Shown here piece after piece: positions 1 to 8,294 of a stretch of DNA of 64,000 nucleotides (position 1 is its first letter; each line of letters starts with the position of its first letter). Below the pieces are notes generated by a model. It was not told where the DNA came from. It searched no databases and saw only the letters and a list, made by a program, of their open reading frames with translations. The translations under genes were made by a program, and so were the position numbers. Origin of the DNA: Candidatus Bipolaricaulota bacterium. GTDB lineage: Bacteria; Bipolaricaulota; Bipolaricaulia; Bipolaricaulales; Bipolaricaulaceae. The stretch lies in contig JALHJZ010000002.1 of NCBI GenBank assembly GCA_022838705.1, positions 218,272-282,271 on the forward strand, in the 5' to 3' direction.

Positions 1-1
1 C

Positions 2-604
2 GGGAAGGTGGATCCCTACGACGAGCTCATGCTCCCCAAGATCCAAACCCTCCCCTGCCCGAAGGTCCTCCTCGTCAACAAGAGCGACCAAGCACGGGGC
101 AACACCCTCCCCGAGACCCTGCTCGCCTACGACCGCCTGGGGATGTTCAACGACATCGTGCCGATCTCGTCCACGAAGGGCACGAACCTCGACCGGGCCC
201 TCGCCGTGATCATCGGCCACCTCCCGGAGGGCACGCCGGCGTACGAGAAGGGCACGACCACCGACCGCCCGCTCGCGTTCGTGGCGGCGGAAGTGGTGCG
301 GGAGAAGGTGTATGCGGAGACCTACCAGGAGCTCCCCTATGCCACCGCGGTGGCCGTGGAGGAGATCGAGGAGCGGGAGGCCCCGCCCCTAACCTCGGTC
401 TACGCCACGATCATCGTCGCCAAGGAGTCGCAGAAGGCGATCGTCATCGGGAGCCGGGGGGCGAAGCTGAAGGAGATCGGGACCCAGGCCCGGGTGGACC
501 TCGAGCAGCTCCTCGGCCACCAGGTGTTCCTCTCCCTCCACGTCAAGGTGAAGCCAAAGTGGACAGAGGACGAGGACGAGGTGGCCCGCCTCACCGGCGA
601 CTGA
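2..604 (+). CDS. era: GTPase Era, 3' part (5' end outside window)
   Basis: Era is an essential GTPase that binds the 3' end of 16S rRNA and aids 30S assembly. The visible 200 codons hold the end of the G domain, with the G4 motif NKSD near visible residue 27 and a G5-like ISSTKG, then a C-terminal KH domain with VIGSRGAKL for RNA binding. The frame is open at the window edge, so the P-loop and real start are missing; the GTG at base 8 is internal. GlnS follows 25 bp later with its own promoter-like element. Confidence 0.93.
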   Translation, partial: GKVDPYDELMLPKIQTLPCPKVLLVNKSDQARGNTLPETLLAYDRLGMFNDIVPISSTKGTNLDRALAVIIGHLPEGTPAYEKGTTTDRPLAFVAAEVVREKVYAETYQELPYATAVAVEEIEEREAPPLTSVYATIIVAKESQKAIVIGSRGAKLKEIGTQARVDLEQLLGHQVFLSLHVKVKPKWTEDEDEVARLTGD

Positions 605-616
605 CCTCTCCTCGGG

Positions 617-622
617 TAAGAT
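617..622 (+). promoter_or_regulatory. -10-like element for glnS, probable leaderless start
   Basis: The hexamer TAAGAT ends 7 nt before the GTG of glnS and no Shine-Dalgarno sequence lies between. Transcription would begin at or beside the start codon. No clear -35 is visible. Confidence 0.45.
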
Positions 623-629
623 CGCTCCC

Positions 630-2333
630 GTGCCCAGCGATATGAGCGAACCGGTGGACTTCATCCGCGAGATCATCCGCGACGACCTCGCCGCGGGGCG
701 GTTCGACCGGGTTCACACCCGGTTCCCCCCCGAGCCGAACGCCTACCTCCACATCGGCCACGCCCAGGCGATCCTCCTCAACTACGGGATCGCCCAGGAG
801 TTCGGGGGGAAGTTCAACCTCCGCTTCGACGACACGAACCCGGAGAAGGAGAGCGAGGAGTACGTGGCGGCGATCAAGCGGGACGTCCGCTGGCTGGGCG
901 CGGATTGGGAGGACCGCGAGTTCTATGCCTCCGATTACTTCGAGCAGCTTTACCAATGGGCCGAGGAACTGATCCGCAAGGGGGTGGCCTACGTGTGTGA
1001 CCTCCCGCCAGAGGAGCTCAGCCGCCAGCGCGGCCAGCCGATCCGGGACGGGGACAGGATCATCACCCCCCCGGGCGTGGATAGCCCGTACCGCAACCGG
1101 TCGGTGGAGGAGAACCTCGACCTCTTCCGCCGGATGAGGGCCGGGGAGTTCCCGAGCGGGTCCCGCACCCTGCGCGCCAAGATCGACATGGCTCACCCGA
1201 ACCTCAACATGCGCGATCCTGTCCTGTACCGAATCCTTCATGCCCGCCACCACCGGACGGGGGACACGTGGTGCATCTACCCAAGCTACGATTGGGCACA
1301 CGGCCAGTCGGACTCGATCGAGGGGATCACCCACTCCATCTGCACGCTGGAGTTCGAGAACCACCGCCCGCTCTATGACTGGTTCCTCGACCAGCTCGGC
1401 GTCCACCATCCTCGCCAGATCGAATTCGCCCGTCTCAACCTGACCTACACCGTGACGAGCAAGCGGCTCCTCCTCCGCCTCGTCCAGGAGGGGCACGTGC
1501 GGGGATGGGACGATCCCCGGATGCCCACGATCGCCGGGATCCGCCGCCGCGGCTACACCCCGGAGGCGATCGCGGACTTCGTCCGCCGGATCGGGGTCTC
1601 CAAGGCGGAGAGCATCCGCGAGATCGAGCTCCTCGAGCACTGCCTGCGGGACGACCTCAACAAGCGCGCCCCGCGGCGGATGGCGGTGCTGGAGCCCGTG
1701 AAGCTCGTGATCACGAACTACCCGGAGGGGAAGGTGGAGGAGTTCGACGCGGTCAACAACCCTGAGGACCCCTCGTCCGGGACGCGGGTGGTCCCGTTCT
1801 CGCGGGAGCTGTGGATCGAGGAGGAGGACTTCAGGGAGGACCCGCCGCCCGGGTTCTTCCGCCTCGCCCCGGGGCGGGAGGTGCGGCTGCGGTACGCGTA
1901 CTTCGTCCGGTGCACGGGCGTCGTGAAGGACCCCTCCGGCCGGGTGGTCGAGGTCCGCTGCACCTACGACCCGGCCACCCGCGGCGGCGATGCCCCGGAT
2001 GGGCGGAAGGTGAAGGCGACCCTGCACTGGGTGTCTGCCTCCCACGCCGTGGACGCCGAGGTCCGCCTCTACGACCGCCTGTTCACGGTCCCCGATCCCC
2101 TCGACGTCCCGGAGGGAGAGGATTGGATCGGGAATCTGAACCCTGACTCCCTCGTCCTCCTCAGGGGGTGCAAGCTCGAGCCGTGCCTGGGGGAGGTGCA
2201 GGCCGGGGAGATGTTCCAGTTCGAGCGGAAGGGGTACTTCTGCGTCGACCCGGATACCAAGCCTGGCCTCCCCGTGTTCAACCGCATCGTGACCCTCCGC
2301 GATCCGTGGGCCAAGCTCCAGGGCAAGCTGTAG
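630..2333 (+). CDS. glnS: Glutaminyl-tRNA synthetase
   Basis: Class I synthetase charging tRNA-Gln with glutamine in the cytoplasm. The 567-residue length fits GlnRS. The signature HIGH lies near residue 43, the GlnRS-type DDTNPEKE follows, and a KMSKS-loop equivalent reads VTSKR near residue 275. The C-terminal half is the two-barrel anticodon-binding region. GlnRS rather than GluRS is supported by the DDTNPEKE block and the paired C-terminal barrels. Start: GTG at 630, 7 nt after a -10 motif; an ATG four codons downstream is the alternative. It implies direct glutaminylation, though a GatCAB route elsewhere cannot be excluded. Confidence 0.93.
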   Translation: MPSDMSEPVDFIREIIRDDLAAGRFDRVHTRFPPEPNAYLHIGHAQAILLNYGIAQEFGGKFNLRFDDTNPEKESEEYVAAIKRDVRWLGADWEDREFYASDYFEQLYQWAEELIRKGVAYVCDLPPEELSRQRGQPIRDGDRIITPPGVDSPYRNRSVEENLDLFRRMRAGEFPSGSRTLRAKIDMAHPNLNMRDPVLYRILHARHHRTGDTWCIYPSYDWAHGQSDSIEGITHSICTLEFENHRPLYDWFLDQLGVHHPRQIEFARLNLTYTVTSKRLLLRLVQEGHVRGWDDPRMPTIAGIRRRGYTPEAIADFVRRIGVSKAESIREIELLEHCLRDDLNKRAPRRMAVLEPVKLVITNYPEGKVEEFDAVNNPEDPSSGTRVVPFSRELWIEEEDFREDPPPGFFRLAPGREVRLRYAYFVRCTGVVKDPSGRVVEVRCTYDPATRGGDAPDGRKVKATLHWVSASHAVDAEVRLYDRLFTVPDPLDVPEGEDWIGNLNPDSLVLLRGCKLEPCLGEVQAGEMFQFERKGYFCVDPDTKPGLPVFNRIVTLRDPWAKLQGKL

Positions 2334-2389
2334 AAGCGTTCAAAGGTCACCCGTCGCGGCCGACCTGAGCGCCGCGATGCCCACCCTCC

Positions 2390-2417
2390 TTGCAAAGGCG
2401 CTGGCATCCCCTAACAT
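2390..2417 (+). promoter_or_regulatory. Possible promoter for glutamate dehydrogenase
   Basis: TTGCAA and TAACAT are separated by 16 bp in the 133-bp gap before the dehydrogenase gene, which has its own AGGGAGG ribosome-binding site just before the ATG. I see nothing else in this gap. Confidence 0.4.
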
Positions 2418-2466
2418 CGTGCGGGGGTAGGGCACGAACGCCCCGCCTCACCAAGGGAGGGAACGC

Positions 2467-3765
2467 ATGGTGACCGGCGAAGTAGCCAGCTTGAACCCGT
2501 TTCTGATCGCCCAACGCCAGCTCGATGAGGCGGCGGGGGTGCTCAAGCTGGACCGCGGCCTGCACGAGCTCCTGCGCTGGCCGCTCCGGGAATTCCACGT
2601 CCGGATCCCGGTGCGGATGGACAACGGGTCGGTGCGGGTGTTCGAGGGGTTTCGGGTCCAGTACAACAACGCCCGTGGCCCGTGCAAGGGCGGGATCCGG
2701 TTCGCCGCCGATGAGACGGTGGATACGGTACGGGCCCTCGCAGCGTGGATGACGTGGAAGACAGCGGTCGTGGACCTGCCGCTGGGGGGAGGGAAGGGCG
2801 GAATCGTGTGTAACCCCAAGGAGCTGAGTCCCGGGGAGCTGGAGCGCTTGTCGCGCGGGTACATCCGTGCCCTCGCCCCTGCGATCGGGGCCGATCGCGA
2901 TGTCCCCGCCCCCGATGTTGGGACGAACCCCCAGATCATGGCGTGGATGCTCGACGAATACGAGACGATCGTCGGCCATGCCGCGCCGGGGGTGATCACG
3001 GGGAAGCCGCTTCCCATCGGTGGATCCGCAGGGAGGACCGGCGCGACGGGATTGGGGGTCGTGATCGCGATCCGCGAGGCGCTCGCCGCCCTGGGGATGG
3101 ACCCGGCGTCCACCACCGCCTCGATCCAGGGGTTCGGGAACGTTGCCCAGTACGCCGCGATCCATTACCGGGAGGTGTTGGGGGGGCGGGTGCTCGCCGT
3201 CTCCTGCTGGGACCACAAGGACCGGCGGGCCTACACCTACACGAAGAAGGGCGGGATCGATCCGCGCTTCCTGCAGACGATCACGGACACCTTCGGCACT
3301 GTGGACCGCGCGAAGGCGGAACAGGCCGGGTACGAGGCCCTCGCTGGCGATGCATGGCTGGGGTTGGACGTGGATGTCCTCATTCCCGCCGCAATGGAGA
3401 ACGTGATCACGGCGGACACGGTGGGGCGGATCTCAGGTCGGGTGAAGATCCTCGCCGAGGCGGCCAACGGTCCGACCACCCCCGAGGCCGATCAGGTCCT
3501 GCAGAAGAGGGGGATCTACGTGATCCCCGACTTCCTCTGTAACGCCGGCGGGGTGACCGTCTCCTACTTTGAGCAGGTGCAGAACGCGTACAACTTCCAC
3601 TGGGACGTGGCCGAGATCAACCGGCGTTTGGATGAGAAGATGACGTCGGCCTTCCACGCCGTGCACAACGCGGCGAAGGAACACAAGGTCCCCAACCGCG
3701 TCGGCGCGTACCTCGTCGCGGTGGAGCGCGTGGCCGAGGCGGTCAAGCTGCGCGGCTGGGCGTAG
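2467..3765 (+). CDS. gdhA: Glutamate dehydrogenase family protein
   Basis: NAD(P)-dependent oxidative deamination of glutamate to 2-oxoglutarate, or the reverse ammonium assimilation. 432 residues, usual for hexameric bacterial GDH. Visible motifs are KGGIRF (substrate lysine) near residue 76, GGGKGGI with the catalytic lysine near residue 115, PAPDVGTN near residue 151, and a Rossmann segment with IQGFGNVAQ. C-terminal NAGGVTVSYFE is typical of the Glu/Leu/Phe/Val dehydrogenase family. Leucine or phenylalanine dehydrogenase activity cannot be ruled out by eye, but the length and KGGIRF context favour glutamate. A strong hairpin follows the stop. Confidence 0.9.
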   Translation: MVTGEVASLNPFLIAQRQLDEAAGVLKLDRGLHELLRWPLREFHVRIPVRMDNGSVRVFEGFRVQYNNARGPCKGGIRFAADETVDTVRALAAWMTWKTAVVDLPLGGGKGGIVCNPKELSPGELERLSRGYIRALAPAIGADRDVPAPDVGTNPQIMAWMLDEYETIVGHAAPGVITGKPLPIGGSAGRTGATGLGVVIAIREALAALGMDPASTTASIQGFGNVAQYAAIHYREVLGGRVLAVSCWDHKDRRAYTYTKKGGIDPRFLQTITDTFGTVDRAKAEQAGYEALAGDAWLGLDVDVLIPAAMENVITADTVGRISGRVKILAEAANGPTTPEADQVLQKRGIYVIPDFLCNAGGVTVSYFEQVQNAYNFHWDVAEINRRLDEKMTSAFHAVHNAAKEHKVPNRVGAYLVAVERVAEAVKLRGWA

Positions 3766-3785
3766 GGGGAGCTTTGGGTTCGCAG

Positions 3786-3808
3786 GGGGGTGCCCGGGCG
3801 GCACCCCC
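3786..3808. terminator. Hairpin between convergent gdhA and HAD gene
   Basis: Perfect 9-bp stem (GGGGGTGCC / GGCACCCCC) with a 5-nt loop, placed just after both stop codons. There is no T tract on either side, so it may act as a GC-rich bidirectional terminator or a 3'-end barrier. Confidence 0.55.
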
Positions 3809-3809
3809 G

Positions 3810-4415
3810 TCACTTCGCGGCGAGGAGACGGCGCACGACCTCGCGCGCCGCGTCCAGGTCGGGGACTTCGTGGTACGCTGCGCCGGGGGGGAAGTAGGTA
3901 CGCATCCACTCCCGCGGCGCAACGAGGACCACCGCGGGGATCCCTGCCGCCACCGCGGCCTGGAGGTCGAAGTGGGAATCCCCGAGGACGAGGGCCTCCT
4001 CCGGGCTCAGCCCCAGCCGGGCGAGCGGACCGAGGAACGCCCCGGGGTCGGGCTTGAGAGGCCCGTCGTCCCGCGTGACCACGAGGTCGAACGGGAGCTC
4101 GTGGCGGGCGAGGACGGCATCCGTGCTCTCCCGGGAGTTGTTCGTGACGAGAATGGTCTTCACACCGCTCAAGCGCAGGAAGTCGAGGAGCTCGCGCGTC
4201 CCCGCGCGGAGGCAGCCCCGCTCGACCCCCTCCCGTTCCCGGGCCCGCAGGACCTCCACCGCCTCGGTCCGCCGGGACGGAGGCAGGTCCGCGATCCCAG
4301 CGAGGATCGTGCGACCGTCCGGGGGGAGTCCGAGCTCCTCCCGCACGGCCGTCATCCGGACCGGGGTCTCCCAGATCGTGCCGTCCATGTCGATGAGCGC
4401 TGCACGGAAGGGCAT
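3810..4415 (-). CDS. HAD-family phosphatase (phosphoglycolate phosphatase-like)
   Basis: Soluble haloacid dehalogenase-superfamily hydrolase of 201 residues. It has the nucleophile motif DMDGTIW at residues 9-15, motif II VTNNS, a lysine in DGPLKPDPGAF and motif IV LGDSHFDLQAA. The cap is a short helical insertion, as in Gph/PGMB-type enzymes. Substrate is unknown; small phosphomonoesters are likely. Longer in-frame starts exist but run towards the tRNA-Ser gene, and the chosen ATG sits 7 nt after a TACCAT motif. Confidence 0.8.
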   Translation of the reverse strand: MPFRAALIDMDGTIWETPVRMTAVREELGLPPDGRTILAGIADLPPSRRTEAVEVLRAREREGVERGCLRAGTRELLDFLRLSGVKTILVTNNSRESTDAVLARHELPFDLVVTRDDGPLKPDPGAFLGPLARLGLSPEEALVLGDSHFDLQAAVAAGIPAVVLVAPREWMRTYFPPGAAYHEVPDLDAAREVVRRLLAAK

Positions 4416-4422
4416 GGGCCCA

Positions 4423-4428
4423 ATGGTA
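4423..4428 (-). promoter_or_regulatory. -10-like element for the HAD gene, probable leaderless start
   Basis: TACCAT on the minus strand, 7 nt before the ATG, with no ribosome-binding site between them. Confidence 0.4.
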
Positions 4429-4498
4429 CCCGCTCGGGGAGGGACATTGGAACCTGATCTAGCTAAGGCGGTCGAGGAGCGCCGCCCGGGGGCCATCC

Positions 4499-4584
4499 TG
4501 GCGGAGGGAGTGGGATTCGAACCCACGGAGCTTTCGCTCACCGGTTTTCAAGACCGGCGGTTTCGTCCGCTCACCCATCCCTCC
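4499..4584 (-). tRNA. tRNA-Ser (UGA)
   Basis: Class II tRNA of 86 nt with encoded CCA. The 7-bp acceptor stem pairs GGAGGGA with TCCCTCC, discriminator G. The anticodon loop reads CTTGAAA, giving anticodon TGA. The long variable arm (GGTGAGCGAAAGCTCC region) is typical of serine, and the T loop is GTTCGAATC. Confidence 0.95.
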
Positions 4585-4703
4585 CTGGTAGAGGGCGCTG
4601 TGCATTCTCGCCACGCCCGGGGAAGCCCGCAACCGGCCGCGGGGGTTAGCCGTCTTCACCGGGCCTCCGCCGGCGATCCACGGCGCCTCCACAGGACACA
4701 AGG

Positions 4704-4709
4704 TAGCGT
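4704..4709 (+). promoter_or_regulatory. -10-like element before the TlpA-like gene
   Basis: TAGCGT followed by 6 nt and then the ATG, with no Shine-Dalgarno sequence. It matches the TANNNT pattern seen before other genes here but is the weaker end of the set. Confidence 0.3.
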
Positions 4710-4715
4710 TGCGCC

Positions 4716-5276
4716 ATGCCGGTGATGCGAACCTGGGCATTTTGGATCGGCCTCGCGGTGGGCGCCCTCGCCGTCCTGGCCGGGGCAACGGCGGCCCACG
4801 CCGCCGAACCCCCCTGTCCGGCCTCCCCGGTCCTCCTGGCAGGGATTGAGGTGGGGAACCGCGTTGGGCAACGGGCGCCGGACTTCTCCCTTCCCGACTT
4901 CTCCGGGAACCCCGTGGACCTGTCCTCATTCCGCGGCTGCCCGGTCCTCCTCGACTTCTGGGCCAGCTGGTGCAAGCCATGTCAGGTCTCGGTCCCGCTC
5001 CTAGAGTCCCTCCGCCAGAGGTACGCCCCGCGGGGGCTGAAGGTGATCGCGGTGAGCCTGGACTACCGCAAGGAAGACGCAACCCGGTTCCTGGAGGCCT
5101 ACGGGTACCGCGGGTTCATCGCCCTGTGGGCTCCCTTCACCGAGGCGCGCGCTGTGGCCTACCTGTTCGGGATCCAGGCGATCCCCCGCACCGTGCTCCT
5201 CGACCGGCAGGGCATCATCCGCTTCATCGGCCATCCCCAGGACCTGACCGACGACCTCCTCTCCCCCTGGCTGTGA
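4716..5276 (+). CDS. TlpA/ResA-like thiol-disulfide oxidoreductase
   Basis: Exported thioredoxin-fold protein of 186 residues. A hydrophobic signal segment covers about residues 5-30 (WIGLAVGALAVLAG) with an AHA-type cleavage site. The redoxin domain has APDFSLPDFSG and the active-site WCKPC near residues 87-91, followed by a cis-proline region AIPRTVL. Such proteins reduce periplasmic disulfides, for instance in cytochrome c maturation, but no cytochrome genes are nearby. The ATG at 4725 is an alternative start. Confidence 0.85.
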   Translation: MPVMRTWAFWIGLAVGALAVLAGATAAHAAEPPCPASPVLLAGIEVGNRVGQRAPDFSLPDFSGNPVDLSSFRGCPVLLDFWASWCKPCQVSVPLLESLRQRYAPRGLKVIAVSLDYRKEDATRFLEAYGYRGFIALWAPFTEARAVAYLFGIQAIPRTVLLDRQGIIRFIGHPQDLTDDLLSPWL

Positions 5277-5312
5277 GAGGGACTTGTGCCGATCGCGGGC
5301 GGGCACAACCCG

Positions 5313-5338
5313 CGCCGGCTTCCCCGGCCGGGGCCGGC
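5313..5338. terminator. GC-rich hairpin between convergent TlpA-like gene and pfkA
   Basis: Nested inverted repeats, GCCGGC with CCCC facing GGGG and CCGGC around a GGCC loop, with a small bulge. It overlaps the pfkA stop and has no T tract. Confidence 0.35.
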
Positions 5339-6309
5339 TAGCGGGCCAACACCTGGGCCAGCTCGAAGAGCTCGGGGTCGAGCCCCTTCTGCTGTCCCGC
5401 GACCTCGGCGAGGGGAGTCGTCGTCACTTTCCCCCGGACCCACCCCACGAGCACTCCGTGCTCGCCGCGGGCGAGGGCGTCCACCGCCGCCGCGCCGAGG
5501 CGCGTGGCAAGCAGCCGGTCGTACGCCCCCGGCGCCCCTCCCCGCTGCACGTGGCCGAGGATCGTCACCCTTAGCTCGAACCCGAGCCGCTTCTCGTTCT
5601 CATGGAAGTACTCAGCGAGCCGGGTCGCGTTGAGCTGCGCTCCCTCCGCCACCACGACGAGGGCGTGGTTCTTCCCCCGCTCGTAGGCCCCGCGCAGCTC
5701 GTGGGCGAGCGCCTCGGGATCCGTCTCCACTTCGGGGATGACCACGGCCTCTGCCCCGCCGGCGATCCCCGCCATGAGGGCGAGGTAGCCGCAGTGGCGG
5801 CCCATCACCTCGACGAGGAACGCCCGGCCGTGGGACGAGGCGGTGGTCTTGAGGCGGTCGATGGACTCGAGGGCCACGTTGAGGGCAGTGTCCACCCCGA
5901 TCGTGATCTCCGAGCCGGCGAGGTCGTTGTCGATCGTGGACGCCACGCCGACGACGGGGAACCCCATCCGGGAGAGCTCGTAGGCGCCGGTCTGGGAGCC
6001 GTTCCCTCCGATCACGACCAGGGCCTCGATCCCCTGCCCGGCGAGGGCGTGGAGCGCCCTCTGCCGGCCGGCCTCGGTGCGGAACTCCGGGCAGCGAGCG
6101 CTCCCGAGGACCGTCCCCCCAAGCTGGAGGATCCCCCCCACGTCCCGCGCCCCGAGGGGCACCATCTCCCCCCCGACGAGACCGGCGTAGCCCCGCCGCA
6201 CCCCCCGGACTTCCCAGCCTTGCGCGACCCCCGCGCGGACCACCGCGCGGATCGCGGCGTTCATCCCCGGCGCGTCGCCACCGCTTGTGAGGACAGCGAT
6301 CCGGTTCAT
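5338..6309 (-). CDS. pfkA: 6-phosphofructokinase
   Basis: Phosphorylates fructose-6-phosphate to fructose-1,6-bisphosphate, the committed glycolytic step. 323 residues, the standard PfkA length. Visible: TSGGDAPGMNA at 8-18, STIDND with catalytic Asp127, MGRHCGY and GHVQRGG. Residue 103, normally Asp in GGDGS of ATP-dependent enzymes, is Asn (GGNGSQTGA), while Gly104 typical of ATP use is kept. The gene overlaps the upstream flavoprotein stop by 4 nt (ATGA), so the two are probably translationally coupled. Confidence 0.93.
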   Translation of the reverse strand: MNRIAVLTSGGDAPGMNAAIRAVVRAGVAQGWEVRGVRRGYAGLVGGEMVPLGARDVGGILQLGGTVLGSARCPEFRTEAGRQRALHALAGQGIEALVVIGGNGSQTGAYELSRMGFPVVGVASTIDNDLAGSEITIGVDTALNVALESIDRLKTTASSHGRAFLVEVMGRHCGYLALMAGIAGGAEAVVIPEVETDPEALAHELRGAYERGKNHALVVVAEGAQLNATRLAEYFHENEKRLGFELRVTILGHVQRGGAPGAYDRLLATRLGAAAVDALARGEHGVLVGWVRGKVTTTPLAEVAGQQKGLDPELFELAQVLAR

Positions 6310-7637
6310 CGTGACGCCTTCTCCCGAATCTGCCGCGCGGCCAACACCCCGGTCACGGCGGCGAACACGATCCCCCGGGAGTGCCCCGACGCGTCCCCGG
6401 CCACGTAGAACCCAGGGAGGGCGGTCTCCATCCCTGGCCCGACCTCATAGCGCGTGTCGTAGAACTTGATCTCCGGGGCACAGAGGAGCGTCCCCTCCGC
6501 GGACAGGCCGGGGATGAGTCGGTTCAGGACGTCCACCGCCTCTACAATGTCCACCACCACGCGGTGGGGGAGGGCCATCGACACGTCCCCGGGGGTGAAC
6601 GACTCCAGGGTCGGCCGGACGGAGGCCCGCCGGATGCGGTCCAGGGTGGACCGCCGCCCCTGGGCGAGGTCCTTCAGCCGCTGCACGATCGGCTTCCCCC
6701 CCCCGATCGTCGTCGCCAGTTTCGCGATCGCGCGGCCGTACTCGGTTGTGTCCTCCACCGGATCGGTGAGCTCGATGTGCACGAGGAGCGCGAAGTTCGT
6801 GTTCCCGCTCTTGCGCTCGTTCTCGGCGTGGCCGTTCACGAGCACGAACTTGCCATGGTCCTCCTGGACAACGAACCCGCGGGGGTTGGTGCAGAAGGTG
6901 CGCACCATGTCGTCGTAGGTTGGGGCGCGCACGCGCAGCTTGGCGTCGTACATCACCCGCTCGATCGGGTCGTAGAGCTCGGCTGGGAACTCCGCCCGCA
7001 CCCCGACATCGAGCGGGCCGAACGAGGGACCGACCCCGAGCGACCGCGCCACCTCCCGCAGCCAGTACGCGCCCACCCGGCCTGGCGCAGCGAGGACGTG
7101 CCGGGCCTCGATCTCCTTCCCCCCCACCACGACCGTGAACCGCCCGCTGCGGTGGCGGATCTCCTCGGCCGCCCTCCCGAGTTGGAACTCGACCCCCCGC
7201 GCCACGAGGTCGCGGTAGATGGCATCGATGACCTCCCGGATCCGCCCCGTGCCGATGTGGCGCTGGCGGCCGGCGATGAACTCCACCCCCGCCTGGGCTG
7301 CTGCCTTCTTCAACTCAGCGAGCGCCTCGGGGTCCTCCCCCGAGTACTGGGCGGGCGCCCCGTAGCGGGTGAACGTGTCATCCACGTAGGCGATGAGGTC
7401 CTCCAGCTCCCCGACCGAGCACCCGATCGCCTCCGGATCGCCGCCGATGCGGGGGGTGAGGTTGAGCTTCCCGTCGGAGAACGCGCCGGCCCCGCCCACC
7501 CCACAGGTGTTGCTCGTCCGCTCGCGCGGGGCGAGGCCCTTGTCCACGATGACCGTGGACAGGCCCGATCCCGCGAGCTCGAGGGCCGCGAACAGCCCGG
7601 CCGGCCCAGCTCCCACCACCACGACGTCGTACCGCAC
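6306..7637 (-). CDS. FAD-dependent dehydrogenase (uncharacterised family)
   Basis: Flavoprotein of 443 residues with an N-terminal Rossmann motif GAGPAGLFAALEL followed by an acidic strand end, and a C-terminal FAD motif AGDASGHSRGI. The SNTCGVGGAGAFSDGKL block marks the uncharacterised NAD(FAD)-utilising dehydrogenase family. Substrate is unknown. GTG start chosen because AAAGGAG lies about 8 nt upstream; a longer in-frame start lacks such a site. It heads a two-gene unit with pfkA. Confidence 0.85.
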   Translation of the reverse strand: MRYDVVVVGAGPAGLFAALELAGSGLSTVIVDKGLAPRERTSNTCGVGGAGAFSDGKLNLTPRIGGDPEAIGCSVGELEDLIAYVDDTFTRYGAPAQYSGEDPEALAELKKAAAQAGVEFIAGRQRHIGTGRIREVIDAIYRDLVARGVEFQLGRAAEEIRHRSGRFTVVVGGKEIEARHVLAAPGRVGAYWLREVARSLGVGPSFGPLDVGVRAEFPAELYDPIERVMYDAKLRVRAPTYDDMVRTFCTNPRGFVVQEDHGKFVLVNGHAENERKSGNTNFALLVHIELTDPVEDTTEYGRAIAKLATTIGGGKPIVQRLKDLAQGRRSTLDRIRRASVRPTLESFTPGDVSMALPHRVVVDIVEAVDVLNRLIPGLSAEGTLLCAPEIKFYDTRYEVGPGMETALPGFYVAGDASGHSRGIVFAAVTGVLAARQIREKASR

Positions 7638-7703
7638 GCTCTCGCTCCTTTGGGTTATCCTTCGGGAACCCACGCATCGTAGCCCGTGGGGAGGAGGGTG
7701 CAA

Positions 7704-8273
7704 GTGCGGATCGGCGCGGGGGAGTACCGGGGCCAGAAGCTCGTGGGACCGCGGGACGCGGGGATCCGGCCGCTGCGGGAGCGGGTCCGCCTCGCCCTGT
7801 TCGACACCGTGCGCGAGCTCGTGCCCGGGGCGCAGGTCCTCGACCTCTTCGCGGGGACGGGGGCGGTGGGGCTGGAGGCCCTCTCCCGCGGCGCGGCCCG
7901 CGCCGTGTTCGTGGACGGCTCAGATCAGGCGGTGCGGCTCATCCGCGAGAACATCCGACGGTTGGGGTGCGCCGCCCGGGCGGAGGTGGTGGAGGCCGAT
8001 GTCTTCACGGCGCTGCGGTCGCTCGTGCGAACAGGGAAGGCGTTCGACCTCGTGTTCGTCGGCGCCCCGTATGGAAGCGGGCTCGCCGCCCGGACGGTCG
8101 CGGCGCTGGCCGAGCTTCGCCCCCTCCTCCCCGGGGCAGTGGTGGTGGCGGAGTCGTTCCACAAGGAGCCGCTGGCGGATCGGTACGGCCCCCTCGTCCT
8201 CGAGATGCGGCGGGCCTACGGGGAGACGGTGCTCTCCCTGTACCGGTTTGTGCCGGAGGGCGGGGGAAGCTAG
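7704..8273 (+). CDS. rsmD: RsmD-like 16S rRNA guanine-N2 methyltransferase
   Basis: Family methylates G966 of 16S rRNA using S-adenosylmethionine. 189 residues. The start of the fold (MRIGAGEYRGQKL), a conserved RPLRERVR block and SAM motif VLDLFAGTGAVGLEALSRGA (47-66) are clear. The catalytic motif IV, normally DPPY/F, reads GAPY at residues 120-123, so activity or target may be altered. GTG at 7704 chosen because GGAGGAGG lies just upstream; an in-frame GTG at 7686 precedes that site. Confidence 0.82.
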   Translation: MRIGAGEYRGQKLVGPRDAGIRPLRERVRLALFDTVRELVPGAQVLDLFAGTGAVGLEALSRGAARAVFVDGSDQAVRLIRENIRRLGCAARAEVVEADVFTALRSLVRTGKAFDLVFVGAPYGSGLAARTVAALAELRPLLPGAVVVAESFHKEPLADRYGPLVLEMRRAYGETVLSLYRFVPEGGGS

Positions 8274-8276
8274 ACT
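8271..8276 (+). promoter_or_regulatory. Possible -10 for surE inside the rsmD stop
   Basis: TAGACT overlaps the rsmD stop codon. A leader of about 12 nt with GGAGGGG would precede the surE ATG. surE may equally be read from the rsmD transcript. Confidence 0.3.
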
Positions 8277-8294
8277 GAACGCCCGGAGGGGACG

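Noticed and set aside
591..2045. Long minus-strand open frame opposite glnS
   Set aside because: Low-complexity Arg/Pro/Gly-rich product without domains, typical of the antisense frame of a GC-rich gene.
3810..4541. Longer HAD protein starting at 4541
   Set aside because: The extension would be encoded across the tRNA-Ser gene and has no family similarity; the ATG at 4415 fits HAD motif spacing.
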